NCBI GenBank assembly: GCA_964036195.1
Contig: OZ038451.1
Location: 1,178,001-1,242,000 of the forward strand
Direction: 5' to 3'
Source of the DNA: Sphaerolaimus hirsutus
Lineage: Eukaryota; Nematoda; Chromadorea; Monhysterida; Sphaerolaimidae
Length of the DNA: 64,000 nucleotides
Shown: one piece after another, positions 10,339-21,965 of the stretch
Layout: every line of letters begins with the position of its first letter
How positions within the stretch are numbered: position 1 is the stretch's first letter
The notes under the pieces: model-generated
What the model saw: only the letters and a program-made list of their open reading frames with translations
What the model was told of the DNA's origin: nothing
Database searches by the model: none
Position numbers and translations under genes: made by a program

Positions 10339-11092
10339 TAGGGTTCAAACGATATATCGTATCGAATATCGGATATCGACCATTTTTTAATATCGAATAT
10401 CGATATCGAAAATTTTGAAAAAATATCGAATATCGATATCGAAAATTTTGAAAAAATATCGAATATCGACCATTTTTTCGATATATCGAACCTGTATTGT
10501 GTCCCCAAATCTACTTTTCATTTTCATTTTGAGATGTTTATGGTTGATCTGATGTGCTTATAGTATTGTATTTGATGAGTAAAAGTACAGTATTTATAAT
10601 GTCATTGTTGTTGGAGTGCTAAATTTGAAGCCAGAAAACGCTGATGTACTTTTTTTTGCAACATGCCCTTAAGCAATTAGGTTAGGATGAACTGTAATAT
10701 CTACCAATTGTTATTTGTCTGATACACTTTGATTCATCATGTTTTTCTTCTATTTTCTACCATTGAGTGATGTAAAGCTTGTTAAAATCACTTGTACCGT
10801 TCAAATTTCAGTAAAGAGATGATTAAACATGTGTGCAACCACATGAAAATACAATATGCCACTTGAAATATGCCTTGCTATACCAAAAGCATATCACAAT
10901 ATCGAATATCGAAAATATCGAAAATCGAATATCGACCATTTTTCAATATCGAATATCGAATATCGATATCGAGGTTCCATATCGTATCGATATCGAATAT
11001 CGAGTTTCAGAAAAAAATATCGAATATCGATATCGAAAATTTTGAAAAAATATCGAATATCGATATCGAAAAGTCATATCGTTTGAACCCTA
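10339..11092. mobile_element. ATATCG-array hAT-type element
   Basis: Ends TAGGGTTCAAACGATAT and ATATCGTTTGAACCCTA, with the exact 8-bp duplication GTGCGAAT at 10331-10338 and 11093-11100. Arrays of aatatcg words flank a unique core (about 10500-10880) that recurs at 20700-21100, 28260-28430 and, inverted, 31080-31450. Confidence 0.92.
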
Positions 11093-11100
11093 GTGCGAAT

Positions 11101-11640
11101 CTCGCACGTGGACAAGTGGGGCGAAAATCAACTAAGTAAACTTATTTGCCAAATACCTCACTTTGCAACTTGTCAGTTCACTACACATTTGACTTGCGAA
11201 TTGACTTATCCGTTGCCACTTTTACTGTCACTTGCCCAATTGTAAATAGACCTAAATTCGTTAGTGGCCTAAGGATCGGACTGTGATAATATAATTGAAA
11301 AAGTCGAACATTGACATCAAAAAGTTCTAGGTATAGTGCACCGAATACCATTTATCAAGCAAAATTCATATCAAATGCTTACCATACTCCCATAGTCCAA
11401 TCCCAAGCAGGAACATCCTACACTTTTACAGTCAATGGCCTCTAGTAGAGGGGTACTACCCCCTGCCTCCCAAATCGCCCAGCTATCAATGTATATGGGG
11501 CAAATTTTGATAGATTTCCCCGCGATTTTCAATTGATTTTTGGTACTTTCAAATAAGGTACACAAATTACAAATCACAATCAAATTAAAAGAAGATTTTA
11601 TTCTAAATTTTTTACATTTGACACTATAAGGGGTGCGGGC
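11101..11640. other. gene-free stretch
   Basis: 11100-11245 has acttgtc / cacttgcccaattg words related to family 2 CWG elements but no clear termini. The remainder is AT-rich with no recognised feature. Confidence 0.35.
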
Positions 11641-12165
11641 CGGGCCAGGCTCATTACGCACAGAAACCCGTTACGCACACGCGCCCGTAACGCACAGAAT
11701 CAAAACCCGCCACGCACAGACGCCCGTTACGCACACAACTGGGCCCTGTGCGTGGCGGGCTTCTGTGCGGTGGGTCCCCAGTCGGCCATCTGAGTTCAGG
11801 ATTTTCATGTGTGTTGAAGTAGTTGACACCTGAAATTTCATCAACTGTTACAGCTGTTTTCTACATATTTTACATTCGCAATCGCGAAAGTCAAATATGT
11901 AGAAAACAGATGTAACGGTTGGCAAAAATTCGGGTGTCAACTACTGCTACATAGGGAATAGAATAGAAGATAATGTGAAAAATCACACAAACTTTGTACG
12001 CACAGAATCTCGGTATGCACAGAAACTCGGCACGCACATGGCATCAGCTATGTGCGGGCCGAGTTTCTGTGCGTACCGAGTTAACTTCTGTGCGTAACGG
12101 GCTTCTGTGCGTGCCGAGTTTCTGTGCGTACAGCTACAGGCTCGTGCGGGCCAGCCGCCAGAGAG
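11641..12165. repeat. inverted arrays of 'cgcacagaa..ccgttacgcac'
   Basis: The left block (11650-11770) and right block (11995-12160) consist of variants of acgcacagaaacccg in opposite orientations. The middle contains the inverted pair tgttttctacatattt / aaatatgtagaaaaca. This is a palindromic, probably mobile, element. Confidence 0.6.
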
Positions 12166-12339
12166 ATTTACTATCTACCTGAACCACCGCAAGTGTCAAA
12201 ATCTAAAAGACCCAGTTTACAATGCAAAGTTACAAAAGAAACACTTAACAATTAACGCATTTCACTACAAAACAAACAAACAAACACACGCGAGTCAGCA
12301 GGACATAAGAGAACAAAAACTTATGCATCAGCATAAAAG

Positions 12340-12625
12340 CCCCCACACACTAGTTGACAACCGAAATTTCTATAGCAGATAAATGTTTTAAACACATTTC
12401 AGTTTACCTGGATGTTGTGTTCTTAACTACTATTTATGGCGATCAAAAATGGGGGCTATCCCAGACCCTGTAAAACGTGGAGTGTCAAACGTACATTTTC
12501 CAGGGCACTTTACATGACTTTAGACACTTTGCATGACATTTGACATTTCACAGGGTCAGGCAGTGCCCCCTGGTGAACTCAAATGCGTTTAACTCGATTA
12601 TTTAGTTGCCCGAATTCCGGCTGTC
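12340..12625. repeat. 'ccccacacactagttgac' family copy with a decayed family 1 element inside
   Basis: Outer words ccccacacactagttgacaa and gctgtcaactagttgg are inverted. The inner segment 12459-12573 has GGGGCTATCCCAGACCCTG and CAGGGTCAGGCAGTGCCCC ends. Confidence 0.55.
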
Positions 12626-12650
12626 AACTAGTTGGCGTAGAGCCAAAGTG

Positions 12651-14962
12651 TCAGACGGACTGAATCAGGGTGATGTTGTCGCCCTTGAGGAGAATGCGGC
12701 CGATCTTTTTGCGGTTTTTCGTCTTGATGTGCACTTCTTCCGCGTCGTCCAGCACCACGTTCATGTACTCGTCGAAGCCTGCCAATAGTATGCATATTAT
12801 ACACTAATATAAATACTTCTCTTACGACAGGGTTACTTGTGAACTCGCAAACATTGCCCCCCGCCCCCCACAGGGGTCTAGGGGCGCTCCAAAGGCGCAA
12901 GCTATTTATGCAGAGGCAAAAGTGTAGGGCACTACTGGGGTTGGGACGATATATCGTATCGAATATCGGATATCGACTATTTTTTCATATCGAATATCGA
13001 AATCGAAAATTTTGAAAAAAAATATCGAATATCGACCATTTTTTCTCTCGATATTTTCGATATTCTATACTCCCTGGGCCTGATTTCAAATAAGCCAGGA
13101 ATGGCACTATTAGAAGGCGATTTCATAAGCAATTTTAACAAATTTTGCGCACAAGCACACACTTTGTTCTCACATGACGGGTATTTTTGTTTCAGCACTT
13201 GCGGCAGCATCAAATCTTGTGCAAATGCTCTCTCAGATGTTCACATAAGAGTATATGTATGCTTAATAGCTACTTACACCATGGAAACATCAATGGCACC
13301 ATGGCATGGCACCTATAAATGGGGCTGGCACCTTTTCCTTACATCTGACACATTTTTGAATCATTTTCTCATTTTGATCATTGTGTGCCATTTAAATTTG
13401 TATCATCTACTTTTCAGTAGAGATGATCAGTTGGGTTTGTGATCAAATGGAAATGCAATATGCCAAATGAGATATTCCCTGCTATACCAAAAGCAAAATA
13501 TCGAAAATATCTAAATATCGATATCGAATATCGAGCATTTTTTAATATCAAATATAATATTGAGGGTCCACGTCGTATCGATATTGAGTTTCAGAAAAAA
13601 ATATCGAATATCGATATCGAAAAGTCATATCGTCCCAACCCTACACCCCTTCAATCGGCCAGATATCTGACCACGTGGAGTATATTTTGAGCAATTTTTC
13701 CCAAATTTTCACTTAATCGCTAATTTTTGCTCCATTTTGTCGATTTTCACATTCAAAATCGCTTATGCTATTCAAAATCGCTATTTCGGCTATACATATA
13801 TTCCCAACCTTTTCCCTCTTCTATATATCGAGCCCCTACAATTTTTCAGCTGCCCATACCTCAGGACAAGCGATTAGCTATCTACCCTGCGGCCATTTCA
13901 AATATCGTATCAGTGTCAGAAGTCATGTAAAATGGTTTTGCAACTTCATTTTTGCAGAGTAAGAGTGCGAGACACGTCCCACACACATAATCGACTTTCT
14001 ACAGTGTGCGCAGAAATTCCTGTGCGTATTGGCACCGAGCCAAGTGCCACTGTTACTCCGCGCACTCGCGCCAGCCTACATCTTAAAACTGCACGCCAAT
14101 TTTGCTCGGCCGGGCGTGTCGTTTTCCCTATACAAACTTGTGATTTTTACGAACCTTTCGAGGCCCACCACGCACTTAAAAATTGGAATTGTTGGTCGAG
14201 CGTACGAACAGGGCGCCAAAATTATGTGCTTTCTCTGTCAAATGTAAAAAATCGGAGAAATTTAACTGTTGTTATTGAGCTCACACACAAAAAAAGGCAA
14301 GCCTGACGGAACGTTCGTGATTTTTGGGGTTAGCGCTACAGTGCGCGCAGAAATTTGTGTTTTTTATTTATTTTCAGCCATCTAAACAACTAGACAAAGA
14401 GACCCGTACGGGAACTCGGCAGCCAGCCAAAAACAGCCGGCCGAAACTTGTTTCGAAATCGATAAAATAAAATAGGCTAAAAATAGGTATATAACCATCT
14501 ATATAGACGAAAATAGCGAAAATACCTCTATGCACCTCAAAATATGTGCGTTCCCTGCGAAATGTAAGATATATAGCAATTTAACTTCATTGTTGAGCCA
14601 CACACAAAAGTGACACGCCTGACCGAAAATGCGTGCTTAGCGCTCGCGGGCATTCACACCAGTGGGCGGAGCTTATGCGGACCGGCGCAAGCAAAGCAAA
14701 ATATCTGCGCGCACTGTAGTGGGCATTTACACGAAAGTGGGCGGAGCTTGCGCCGACAGCCGCATGCAAAGCAAAATATCTGCGCGCACTGTAGCAAACA
14801 ATCAAAAGAACAAAACGCACCGATAATGTAGCCCTCGATGCGGTTATTCACATTCTCATACAGCCAGATCTGAATCCTGGATCGATTTTGCAAATACCTG
14901 AAAATCAGGTTGATTGGCTGGACCATCACTTTCTGCACTTTCGGCCCGCCTTTTGCTGCCAT
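12651..14962 (-). CDS. SNRPE: small nuclear ribonucleoprotein E (Sm protein E), complete in two exons
   Basis: SmE is one of seven Sm proteins forming the ring on U1, U2, U4 and U5 snRNAs in the spliceosome. Exon 1 (14821-14962) encodes [20 protein letters not shown] and [18 protein letters not shown], ending in phase 1 at gtgcgt. Exon 2 (12651-12778), after ttggcag, encodes [15 protein letters not shown] and the Sm2 motif [16 protein letters not shown] before TGA. The joined product is 89 residues, close to the family's usual length of about 92. I chose the ATG at 14962 because it places the conserved KVQKVMVQ as in other SmE proteins; an in-frame ATG 12 codons upstream gives no conserved residues. 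The 2-kb intron is filled with repeats. Confidence 0.95.
12936..13643. mobile_element. ATATCG-array element in the SNRPE intron
   Basis: Ends tggggttgggacgatatatcg and atatcgtcccaaccctac. The interior is the same array plus part of the core of the 10339-11092 element. No exact target duplication is seen. Confidence 0.75.
13644..14650. other. rest of the SNRPE intron
   Basis: 13660-13930 is a fragment resembling hAT-type elements with ctatctatc words. A degenerate duplicated phrase (gtgctttctctgtcaaatgtaa near 14225; gtgcgttccctgcgaaatgtaa near 14545, each followed by acacacaaaa..gacaagcctgac-like sequence) shows two copies of one repeat. Confidence 0.4.
14651..14806. repeat. two-unit tandem repeat next to SNRPE exon 1
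   Basis: Two units of about 78 bases each contain gtgggcggagctt, a gcaagcaaagc/catgcaaagc phrase and aaaatatctgcgcgcactgtag. It sits just inside the intron donor side of exon 1. The duplicated gggcgg word could bind GC-box factors, but no function is shown. Confidence 0.65.
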
Positions 14963-15063
14963 TTTTGCAGGTTTTGCGCACACGCCTGCCGCTGACAATT
15001 TCTGGTGTGGCTAAAAGCTGGAAAAATGGGTAAAAGTGGGGGATCAGCGAGTTGACACACCAG

Positions 15064-15255
15064 GGGGCAGTCCCAAGCCCTGTAAAGTGTAAAGTAAAGT
15101 GTCAAATGTAAAGTCAAATGCAAAGTAAACTGTCAATCAAAACAAAAAAGAAAAGATTTTATTACTGAACTTTGCATGACAATTGACACTTTACTTTGCA
15201 TTTGACTTTACATTTGACACTTTACTTTACACTTTACAGGGCTTGGGACTGCCAC
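15064..15255 (-). mobile_element. CWG-targeting TIR element, family 1, upstream of SNRPE
   Basis: Ends GGGGCAGTCCCAAGCCCTG and CAGGGCTTGGGACTGCCAC. The exact 3-bp duplication CAG is at 15061-15063 and 15256-15258. Orientation relative to CAG is opposite to 2336-2519, so on neither strand does it give CAG|GT...CAG. Confidence 0.9.
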
Positions 15256-15259
15256 CAGT

Positions 15260-15890
15260 TGACGAAGCGTCAGTGCATATCAGTTGTCAATCGAAAATTT
15301 GTATTTTAATATGTCAAAATCACCTTTCGATGATTTCATAATTCAATGTAAAATTCAATAGGCAACTGGAATACATGAACGCTAAGTCAACTGGTATGTT
15401 TCGCTATAAAATTTAAAAAAACAAAAACAAAATAAAATTGATAATGTGCCTTGAGCACACATGCAAATATTTACATATTCGGTTGAACATTCGAAGTTGA
15501 TGCACCGAAAAGAATTTGACACATGAAAGATAAAAGCATTCATTCCACCTTCCTGTGAGTCAATCAAATACAAAAACGACTAAAAATGACTGTCAAAAAT
15601 CACAATAAGCATTAGCAAGGCTGTGGTTCGGACGATATATCGACCCGCGCAAATATTTATGTACCTATGTGTTTATACAAAATATAAATGTGTGAATGTA
15701 CTTAAGAAAATGTATACTCCAGTGACTTGACACCTCACAAACCTGGTTAACGCTGGAAGCGTGCCAACGATATTTAACTCAAGCGATTTTCATAAAAAAA
15801 TTCATTGCTGCCGTAACGCCTTACGTTAACGTTTTCTTAACAACGAACGTTTTCATTTTTTTTACAAAAATAGCACGCTTAAGTTATCAG
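15260..15890. other. gene-free stretch
   Basis: AT-rich, with scattered gttgac words. No recognised element ends or coding. Confidence 0.35.
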
Positions 15891-15896
15891 TAGCAC

Positions 15897-16285
15897 CAGG
15901 GACGTATCCAGGATTTTTGAGCGGGGGGGGCTGCTTGTTTACGGAGGCCGGCGAACGGGGGGGGGGGGCTCAGCCCCCCCCCCCTAAAATTTTTCCCTAT
16001 ATAGGTACGAAAAAGCGTTTTGGCGCTAGCGCCATACAAAGGCGCCACGCCATGGCGTTATTGGCGTTGGCGCCAGCGCCGGGAACCGCTTTGTATGTAT
16101 GTAATTATGCATACATATACTGCGAAAAGTTGTAAAAATGTGTTCATTTCTAAGGATATTGATTTAAAGGGACCAATCCGCTGAAAATACAATGCATGGG
16201 GACGAAAAGTCGCATTTTCCGGGACTTTTTAGGTTTCACCCCGGGAAGGGGGGGGGCTGCAGCCCCCTCCCTGGATACGTCCTTG
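15897..16285. mobile_element. hAT-type MITE, CAGGGACGTATCC ends
   Basis: Same family as 4678-5152. Exact 8-bp duplication agtagcac at 15889-15896 and 16286-16293. Confidence 0.92.
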
Positions 16286-16389
16286 AGTAGCACGTTCCCA
16301 ACGTTATACAAATAACTGCACGTGTTATGTCACCGGAGTACAACCAGCATGGGAGCCTCTAGGTATTTCACATAGAATGGCATTTCAAG

Positions 16390-17520
16390 GGGAATCACTT
16401 GGCACACACGCTAGTTGAATACCGCACTTAAAACGGATAAATATATTCAGAGTTTACCACGATTAATCATTCTTGAGTGTCAACTGTCATGCAAAATGTC
16501 ACACAAATTCGTCAGAGGTCAAAACTTCAGGAATAAAATCTTTTGAATTTTCATTGGCACTTTGTATGACATTTGAGGATTGACATGACACTTGACAGGG
16601 TGCGGGACTGCTAACTGAACCCGCAGTATTAATACACTCAAAAAATACCATAGCAATTCGGACATTCTTAAAAAAGCGTGTAGATCCCCACTAGCGTTCC
16701 AAAAATATCGAATATTTATTTTTTTAAATATAATGGCCCCACACACGCTAATTGACATCGACACTAAATGTCAACAGGGGGCAGTCCCAAGCCCTGTAAA
16801 GTGTAAAGTAAAGTGTCAAATGTAAAGTAAAGTGTAAAGTAAAGTGTCAATCAAAACAAAAAAAAAAAATTTTATTACTGAAATTTGCATGACAATTGAC
16901 AGTTTACTTTGCATTTGACTTTACATTTGACACTTTACTTTGCATTTGACTTTACATTTGATACTTTACTTTACACTTTACAGGGCTTGGGATTGCCACC
17001 TGGTTCCGTTCCCAATTCAAAGCTTGCGTTTGAACGGCGCAGGACCGGTGCACAAGTAAACCCGATGCACAAGTAACAATGTCCGGTACCAATGTAGACC
17101 CGGTACTTAGGTACGGCCCCCATACTTGAGCACTGGGTCTTGCAATGGGCATTGCAGGTGTTCATTATGGGGGGTTGGGTTACCCCCCAAACGCTCCAGC
17201 TATCTACATATGTATCTAGCGATTTTTCTCCCGTTTTTTTCCTTCTAAAGCTTGAAAAACCCCATAATTTTGAACCCCTTCAACCCCCACCTCCAAATAC
17301 AACAACTATACACATGATTGATGGAATGGTGCCATTTGAGCGCGCCAAAGTACGCCACACCATGGCGCCGTTATACTACTTTTGCTACTTGTGCACCGGG
17401 TTTACTTGTGCACCGACCCACGCCCGTTTGAACGTCGTTCGTCCACTCGTCAGCAAGCTTTGTATCGGGATCGGTACCAGTTGATATTTGGTGTCGATGT
17501 CAACTAGCGTGTGTGGGCCC
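16390..17520. repeat. 'acacacgctagttgac' family copies
   Basis: Inverted outer words (cacacacgctagttgaatacc; gatgtcaactagcgtgtgtggg). It contains the family 1 element at 16778-16999 and, at about 17170-17320, a C-rich block of another element. Confidence 0.5.
16778..16999 (-). mobile_element. CWG-targeting TIR element, family 1
   Basis: Ends GGGGCAGTCCCAAGCCCTG and CAGGGCTTGGGATTGCCAC, flanked by CAG (16775-16777) and CTG (17000-17002), a duplication with one difference. It carries long TIRs of gtaaagtgtcaaatgtaaag words. Confidence 0.8.
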
Positions 17521-17839
17521 AATAAAAAAAATTACTTATATTTTCTTGTCTACTTATATTTTCTCCAGGAGAGATTATTTTCTGAAAATCACAATTTTTG
17601 AAACACTAATCCCGACTAAAGCATGAGCAAACTAATGCCTCTCATGTTTGTGCCGAGTTTTCTCTGGACACCCCGTATTGCTTTCAGTGTTTGTGTCCTT
17701 TGAAATGCACAACTGCTTCTTTGGGATCGGCGAATGCCCGGTTCCGTTTCTGCACGGTGATTTCCTGTGAGCGGGCATGTTTCATTAAAATAAAAGTCAT
17801 GTATATAAGGAGCGGGGATGGCGGTGCCCCCTTGGGATC

Positions 17840-18909
17840 CAAGGACGTAGCCAGGGAGGGGGGAGGGCGGGGGGGCGGCCGCCCCCCCCCCCCCCTCACG
17901 GGCCGGTCAAAAAATATACCTGAAATGGCACTTTCATAGAGCGATTTTTTCGGCAGTTTCGAAAAATTTTGCGCGCAAGCGCGCATTTTCCCTTCACAAC
18001 ATATATTTTCGGCTAACCGGTGTCCGCGGCTTCAAAGCCAGTGAAAATGGACTCAATTCCAGTCCCTGTCGCACTATATGCCTGTAAAATACAGACGTAT
18101 ACTGCTGTTTTGGCGCCAATGCCAGTGGCGCCATGGCGTGGCGCCTACGAATGGCGCCAGCGCCATTCCCCTACGACTAGGGTTGGAAAAAAAACGTTTT
18201 TTTTTAACTCGATGTTTTTTTTTTAAAAAAAACCTTTTTTTTAATAAAAAACGTTTTTTTTTAAAAGCTCCCAGATATGACCTTGTGTCAACATATATAG
18301 GTATATCAGACAGTGGCAATACTCTGTGATGTTATATATGACCATATAATGTCTGTGGAGCCATGGGATAGCATTATAAGTGGTGATTTGTGTCAAAAAT
18401 ATCCATTTTTTGTCGACATATCGTTCGTATATCGCCTTATAGTCAATGTTCGTGACTTCTGGTAAAGTTTGGCACGGAATAGTGATCAAACAAGGTTATA
18501 AAACGAGGTTGTTACTTTGGGAGTGAAGTTACACACTGTGGAGGTACATGGAAGCACATTACCTCAATATTGTATACTACAGCAACATATGACGGCTTAT
18601 TAACCCATGGTAGCACATAGAAATGGATACTTTGATACTAAAAATGCCACAAAACTAATGAAAACAACCACCAATGTAAATTTGTGTGTGAAATTGCGCG
18701 CTTGCGCGCAAAAATTTTGCAAAATACCTAGTGCTTAGTACTAAAAATTTCGGTCGATGTTTTTTTTTAATAAAAAACGTTTAAAAAAAAACATCGGCCA
18801 ACCCTACCTACGACAGGGGTAAAATTTTAGGGGGGGCGCCGCCCCCCCGTTCGCCAGGCTCCGTATACAATCCGCCCCCCCCCGCTCAAAAATCCCGGCT
18901 ACGTCCCTG
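17840..18909. mobile_element. hAT-type MITE, CAAGGACGTAGCC ends, with nested element
   Basis: Exact 8-bp duplication ttgggatc at 17832-17839 and 18910-18917. The element at 18178-18806 inserted into it later. Confidence 0.92.
18178..18806. mobile_element. hAT-type element with aaaacgtttt blocks
   Basis: Ends TAGGGTTGG and GGCCAACCCTA, with the exact 8-bp duplication cctacgac at 18170-18177 and 18807-18814. Both ends hold aaaaacgtttttt blocks. The core (atatgaccttgtgtcaac...gtagcacatagaaatgg) recurs at 24865-25546 and 8134-8766. Confidence 0.93.
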
Positions 18910-19219
18910 TTGGGATCCTAATCCCGATCTCGAATCCCGAGAAATTTCGGGATTTTGCAGTCCCGATCCCACAATACCGATCCCGAAAAGTCAATCCCGT
19001 TTGAGCCCTATGCCCCCGCCTTAAAATTTCACCCGTGTAGTAAGGAAATATCGCCACGGCGCTGATGCCATTCATAGACGCCACGACATGGCGCCGTTGG
19101 CTTTGAACCCCCCCAATACATTTTTAAGCAAATTCATATAGGTCTTAACAAAAGCTTGACAAAACTGTAAGACCAAAACCCGGTGCGCATGTGCACCCGG
19201 TGAGTTACATACATCCGTT
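18910..19219. repeat. GGGATC-array fragment
   Basis: Cccgatcc words up to cccgtttgagcccta near 19009: the right half of a GGGATC element. Beyond that, to 19219, nothing is recognised. Confidence 0.5.
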
Positions 19220-19227
19220 CATATAAC

Positions 19228-21261
19228 TAGGGTTCAAACGATATATCGTATCGAATATCGGATATCGACCATTTTTTAATATCGAATATCGATATCGAAA
19301 ATTTTGTAAAAAATATCGAATATCGATATCGAAAATTTTGAAAATATCGAATATCGACCATTTTTTCGATAAATCGAACCTATAAAGAGCCGGCAAATAT
19401 AAGTGAGAAATTGGACATTTATTTTTTGAAAACATTTTTCTCGGCACTCGAGTAAAGTTGGGCCGAGCTACTTTGTTTGTGCGTAGCCCCAACATTTGTC
19501 TACACGAAACCCTGGGGAGGGCCCCTGTAGCTGCTACGATGCGGCCACAGGGGCGCCTCCCGAAAAATTTTTTAAATTTCTAGTTGGCCCATATAAATGA
19601 GAAATTTTAATCGATTTTTTTTGCGCTCTTTACACGCATTGTGTAAAGAGCGCAAGAGGTTGCGGTTAAAATATTCATGTACAGAAATGCGCGGGCTTTC
19701 TTTATAGATGCCCAGCGTTGCGCGTATCCTAAAAATTTTAGCTAAAATTTGACTGCGACGATCGACGTTTTTTTGGTCGGTTTTTGGTGGTTTTGACACC
19801 TTTTTGCCGGGCGCCAGCCGGAATCTGCATGGAGAGGAGCGAAAATTGAATGAAATATGCACAAAAACATGGCGCATCTTTCTACACGCACCAAATCCCC
19901 CAAAACACCCCTCAAAAAAAGTTTGAATTGAACAAAGACTAACTTTTTCTCGTCCAAAAAGATGTTCAGGTTCAGGCGGCCTTCACGGTGCTCCTGCAGC
20001 AGCAGACATTCAGACGCCACACGCTCGCGACGGCGGTGGCTTAAGAACAACTTTGCTGCAGGCCACGAGGGATAGGAACCCCTTGTGGCCATGTAGCAGT
20101 GCACGGTCCTTGGAAAGACGTGGCGTCCAAAAAATTAGTTTGAAGTTCCATATACAACTTTTTTTGAGGAGGGTTTTGGGGAATTTGGAGCGTGTAGAAT
20201 GATGCGCCATGTTTTTGTGCATATTTCATTCAATTTTCGCTCCTCTCCATGCAGATTCCGGCTGGCGCCCGGCAAAAAGGTGTCAAAACCGCCAAAAACC
20301 GACCAAAAAACGTCGATTTTCGCAGTCAAATTTTGACTGATAATTTTAGGATACACGTGGCGCTGGGCATGTATAAAGAAAGCCAGTACATTTCTGTACA
20401 CGAATATCCTCATCGCAACCTTTTGCGCTCTTTACACAATGCGTGTGAAGAGCGCAAAAAAAATCGATTAAAATTTCTCATTTATATGGGCCGACTAGAA
20501 ATTTAAAAATTTTTCGGGAGGCGCCCCTGTGGCCGCATCGTAGCAGCTACAGGGGCCCTCCCCAGGGTTTCGTGTAGACAAATGTTGGGGCTACGCACAA
20601 ACAAAGTAGCTCGGCCCAACTTTACTCGAGTGCCGAGAAAAATGTTTTCAAAAAATAAATTTCTAATTTCTCACTTATATTTGCCGGCTCTTTATTGTGT
20701 CCCTAAAAAAGTTATCATTTTCATTTTGAGATATTTATTTATGATTGATCTGATGTGCTTGATCTGATCTGAGTGGAATTGATGAGTAAAAGTACAGTAC
20801 TTATAATGTCATTTTTGTTGGAGTGCTAAATTTGAAGCCAGAAAATGCTGATATTCTATTTTTTGCAACATGCCCTTAGCAATCAGGTTATCAGTATGAA
20901 CTGTAATATCTACCAATTGTTATTTGTCTGATACACATTGATTCATCATGTTTTTTTCTACATGTTCTACTTTTGAGTGATGTAAACATTGTTAAAATCA
21001 CTTGTACCATTCACATTTAACTAAAAAGATGATTAACCATGCGTGCAACCACATGAAAATACAATATGTCACTTGAAATATGCCTTGCTATACCAAAAGC
21101 AAATCGCAATATCGAATATTGAAAATATCGAATATTGACCATTTTTAATATTGAATATCGAATATCGATATCGAGGTTCCATATCGTATCGATATCGAAT
21201 ATCGAGTTTCAGAAAAAAATATCGAATATCGATATCGAAAAGTCATATCGTTTGAACCCTA
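19228..21261. mobile_element. ATATCG-array hAT-type element with a nested palindrome
   Basis: Ends TAGGGTTCAAACGATAT and ATATCGTTTGAACCCTA, with the exact 8-bp duplication CATATAAC at 19220-19227 and 21262-21269. The 1.3-kb palindromic element at 19385-20692 lies inside, at the point where the 10339 copy reads gaacctgtattgtgtc. Confidence 0.93.
19385..20692. mobile_element. long palindromic (foldback) element with TA duplication
   Basis: Left arm 19385 to about 19920 and right arm about 20156-20692 are near-perfect inverted copies, starting AAGAGCCGGCAAATATAAG. TA flanks both sides (19383-19384, 20693-20694). A single-copy spacer of about 235 bases separates the arms. The same type of structure is seen at 31998-33676, 34720-36175 and 56591-58936. 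Confidence 0.85.
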
Positions 21262-21470
21262 CATATAACACCCTAACTGCAGGTCTGTAAACCACTGTTT
21301 ACAGAGCTAGTTATTACAGAGCACAGAGCTAGTGGTTCAATGGGTAAAAATACCTCCATCCTGCACGACCGCGCACAGAAACAAATACAATGTTCCATAG
21401 AAGGGGTCTCCAATGGGAAGGGTTGGGGGTCACAGAGGGCCAAAATCTAGGATACCCCTGTTCCGCGGGG
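21262..21470. other. short gene-free stretch with an older element end
   Basis: At 21400-21460 the words aaggggtctccaatggg and ccaaaatctaggatacccctg look like remnants of another element of the 21471-21965 family. Confidence 0.45.
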
Positions 21471-21965
21471 CAGGGGTCTCCTAGGGGGGGGCTGGGGGGG
21501 GGGCTGCCCCCCCAAATCGGCCAGCTATCTATCTATCCCGGAGGCCGCTCAGCTATATATTTATCCCGAGCCAAAAATTTTGGCCACTACCCCCAAAGAC
21601 CCCCCCCCCCCAAATCGCTCAGCTATCTATATATCTAGAGTGGTTTTTGAGAAATTTTGCCCCAATTTTCGCTCAAAATCACTCATTTTCGCACATTTTT
21701 ATAGTTTTTCACCTTCAAATTCGTACTCTCCAGCTATAGGTGTGGTTATATGTCTGTTTTAAGACATTTTAAACCTACTTTTAGCCACTTTTAACTAATT
21801 ACTAGCGATTTTTTCCCCCTTTCGGCCTTCTATGCACTGAAAAAGCATATATATTTTGCCCCCCAAGCCCCCCCCCCAGAAAAATTTTTCAGCTATCTAT
21901 CCCTCGGGAGGAGCGATTTGCTATCTATCCAGCGCCCGCGAGGCCCAAAATCTAGGATACCCCTG
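21471..21965. mobile_element. hAT-type element overlapping the JMJD6 stop codon
   Basis: Ends CAGGGGTCTCC and ...GGATACCCCTG, with the exact 8-bp duplication CCGCGGGG at 21463-21470 and 21966-21973. The interior matches 3154-3664. Its right end supplies the apparent JMJD6 stop (21952-21954). Confidence 0.92.

Noticed and set aside
10833..11139. Overlapping frames rich in Ile-Glu-Tyr-Arg
   Set aside because: Array of aatatcg words inside a hAT-type element; the same artefact appears at 13439, 30808 and 31425.
11641..12165. CRISPR-like regular repeats
   Set aside because: Units are imperfect, without constant spacers, arranged in two opposed blocks, and the genome is animal.
18910..19010. A complete GGGATC element here
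   Set aside because: Only the right half is present; the left side is occupied by the 17840-18909 element and no matching left end is found.
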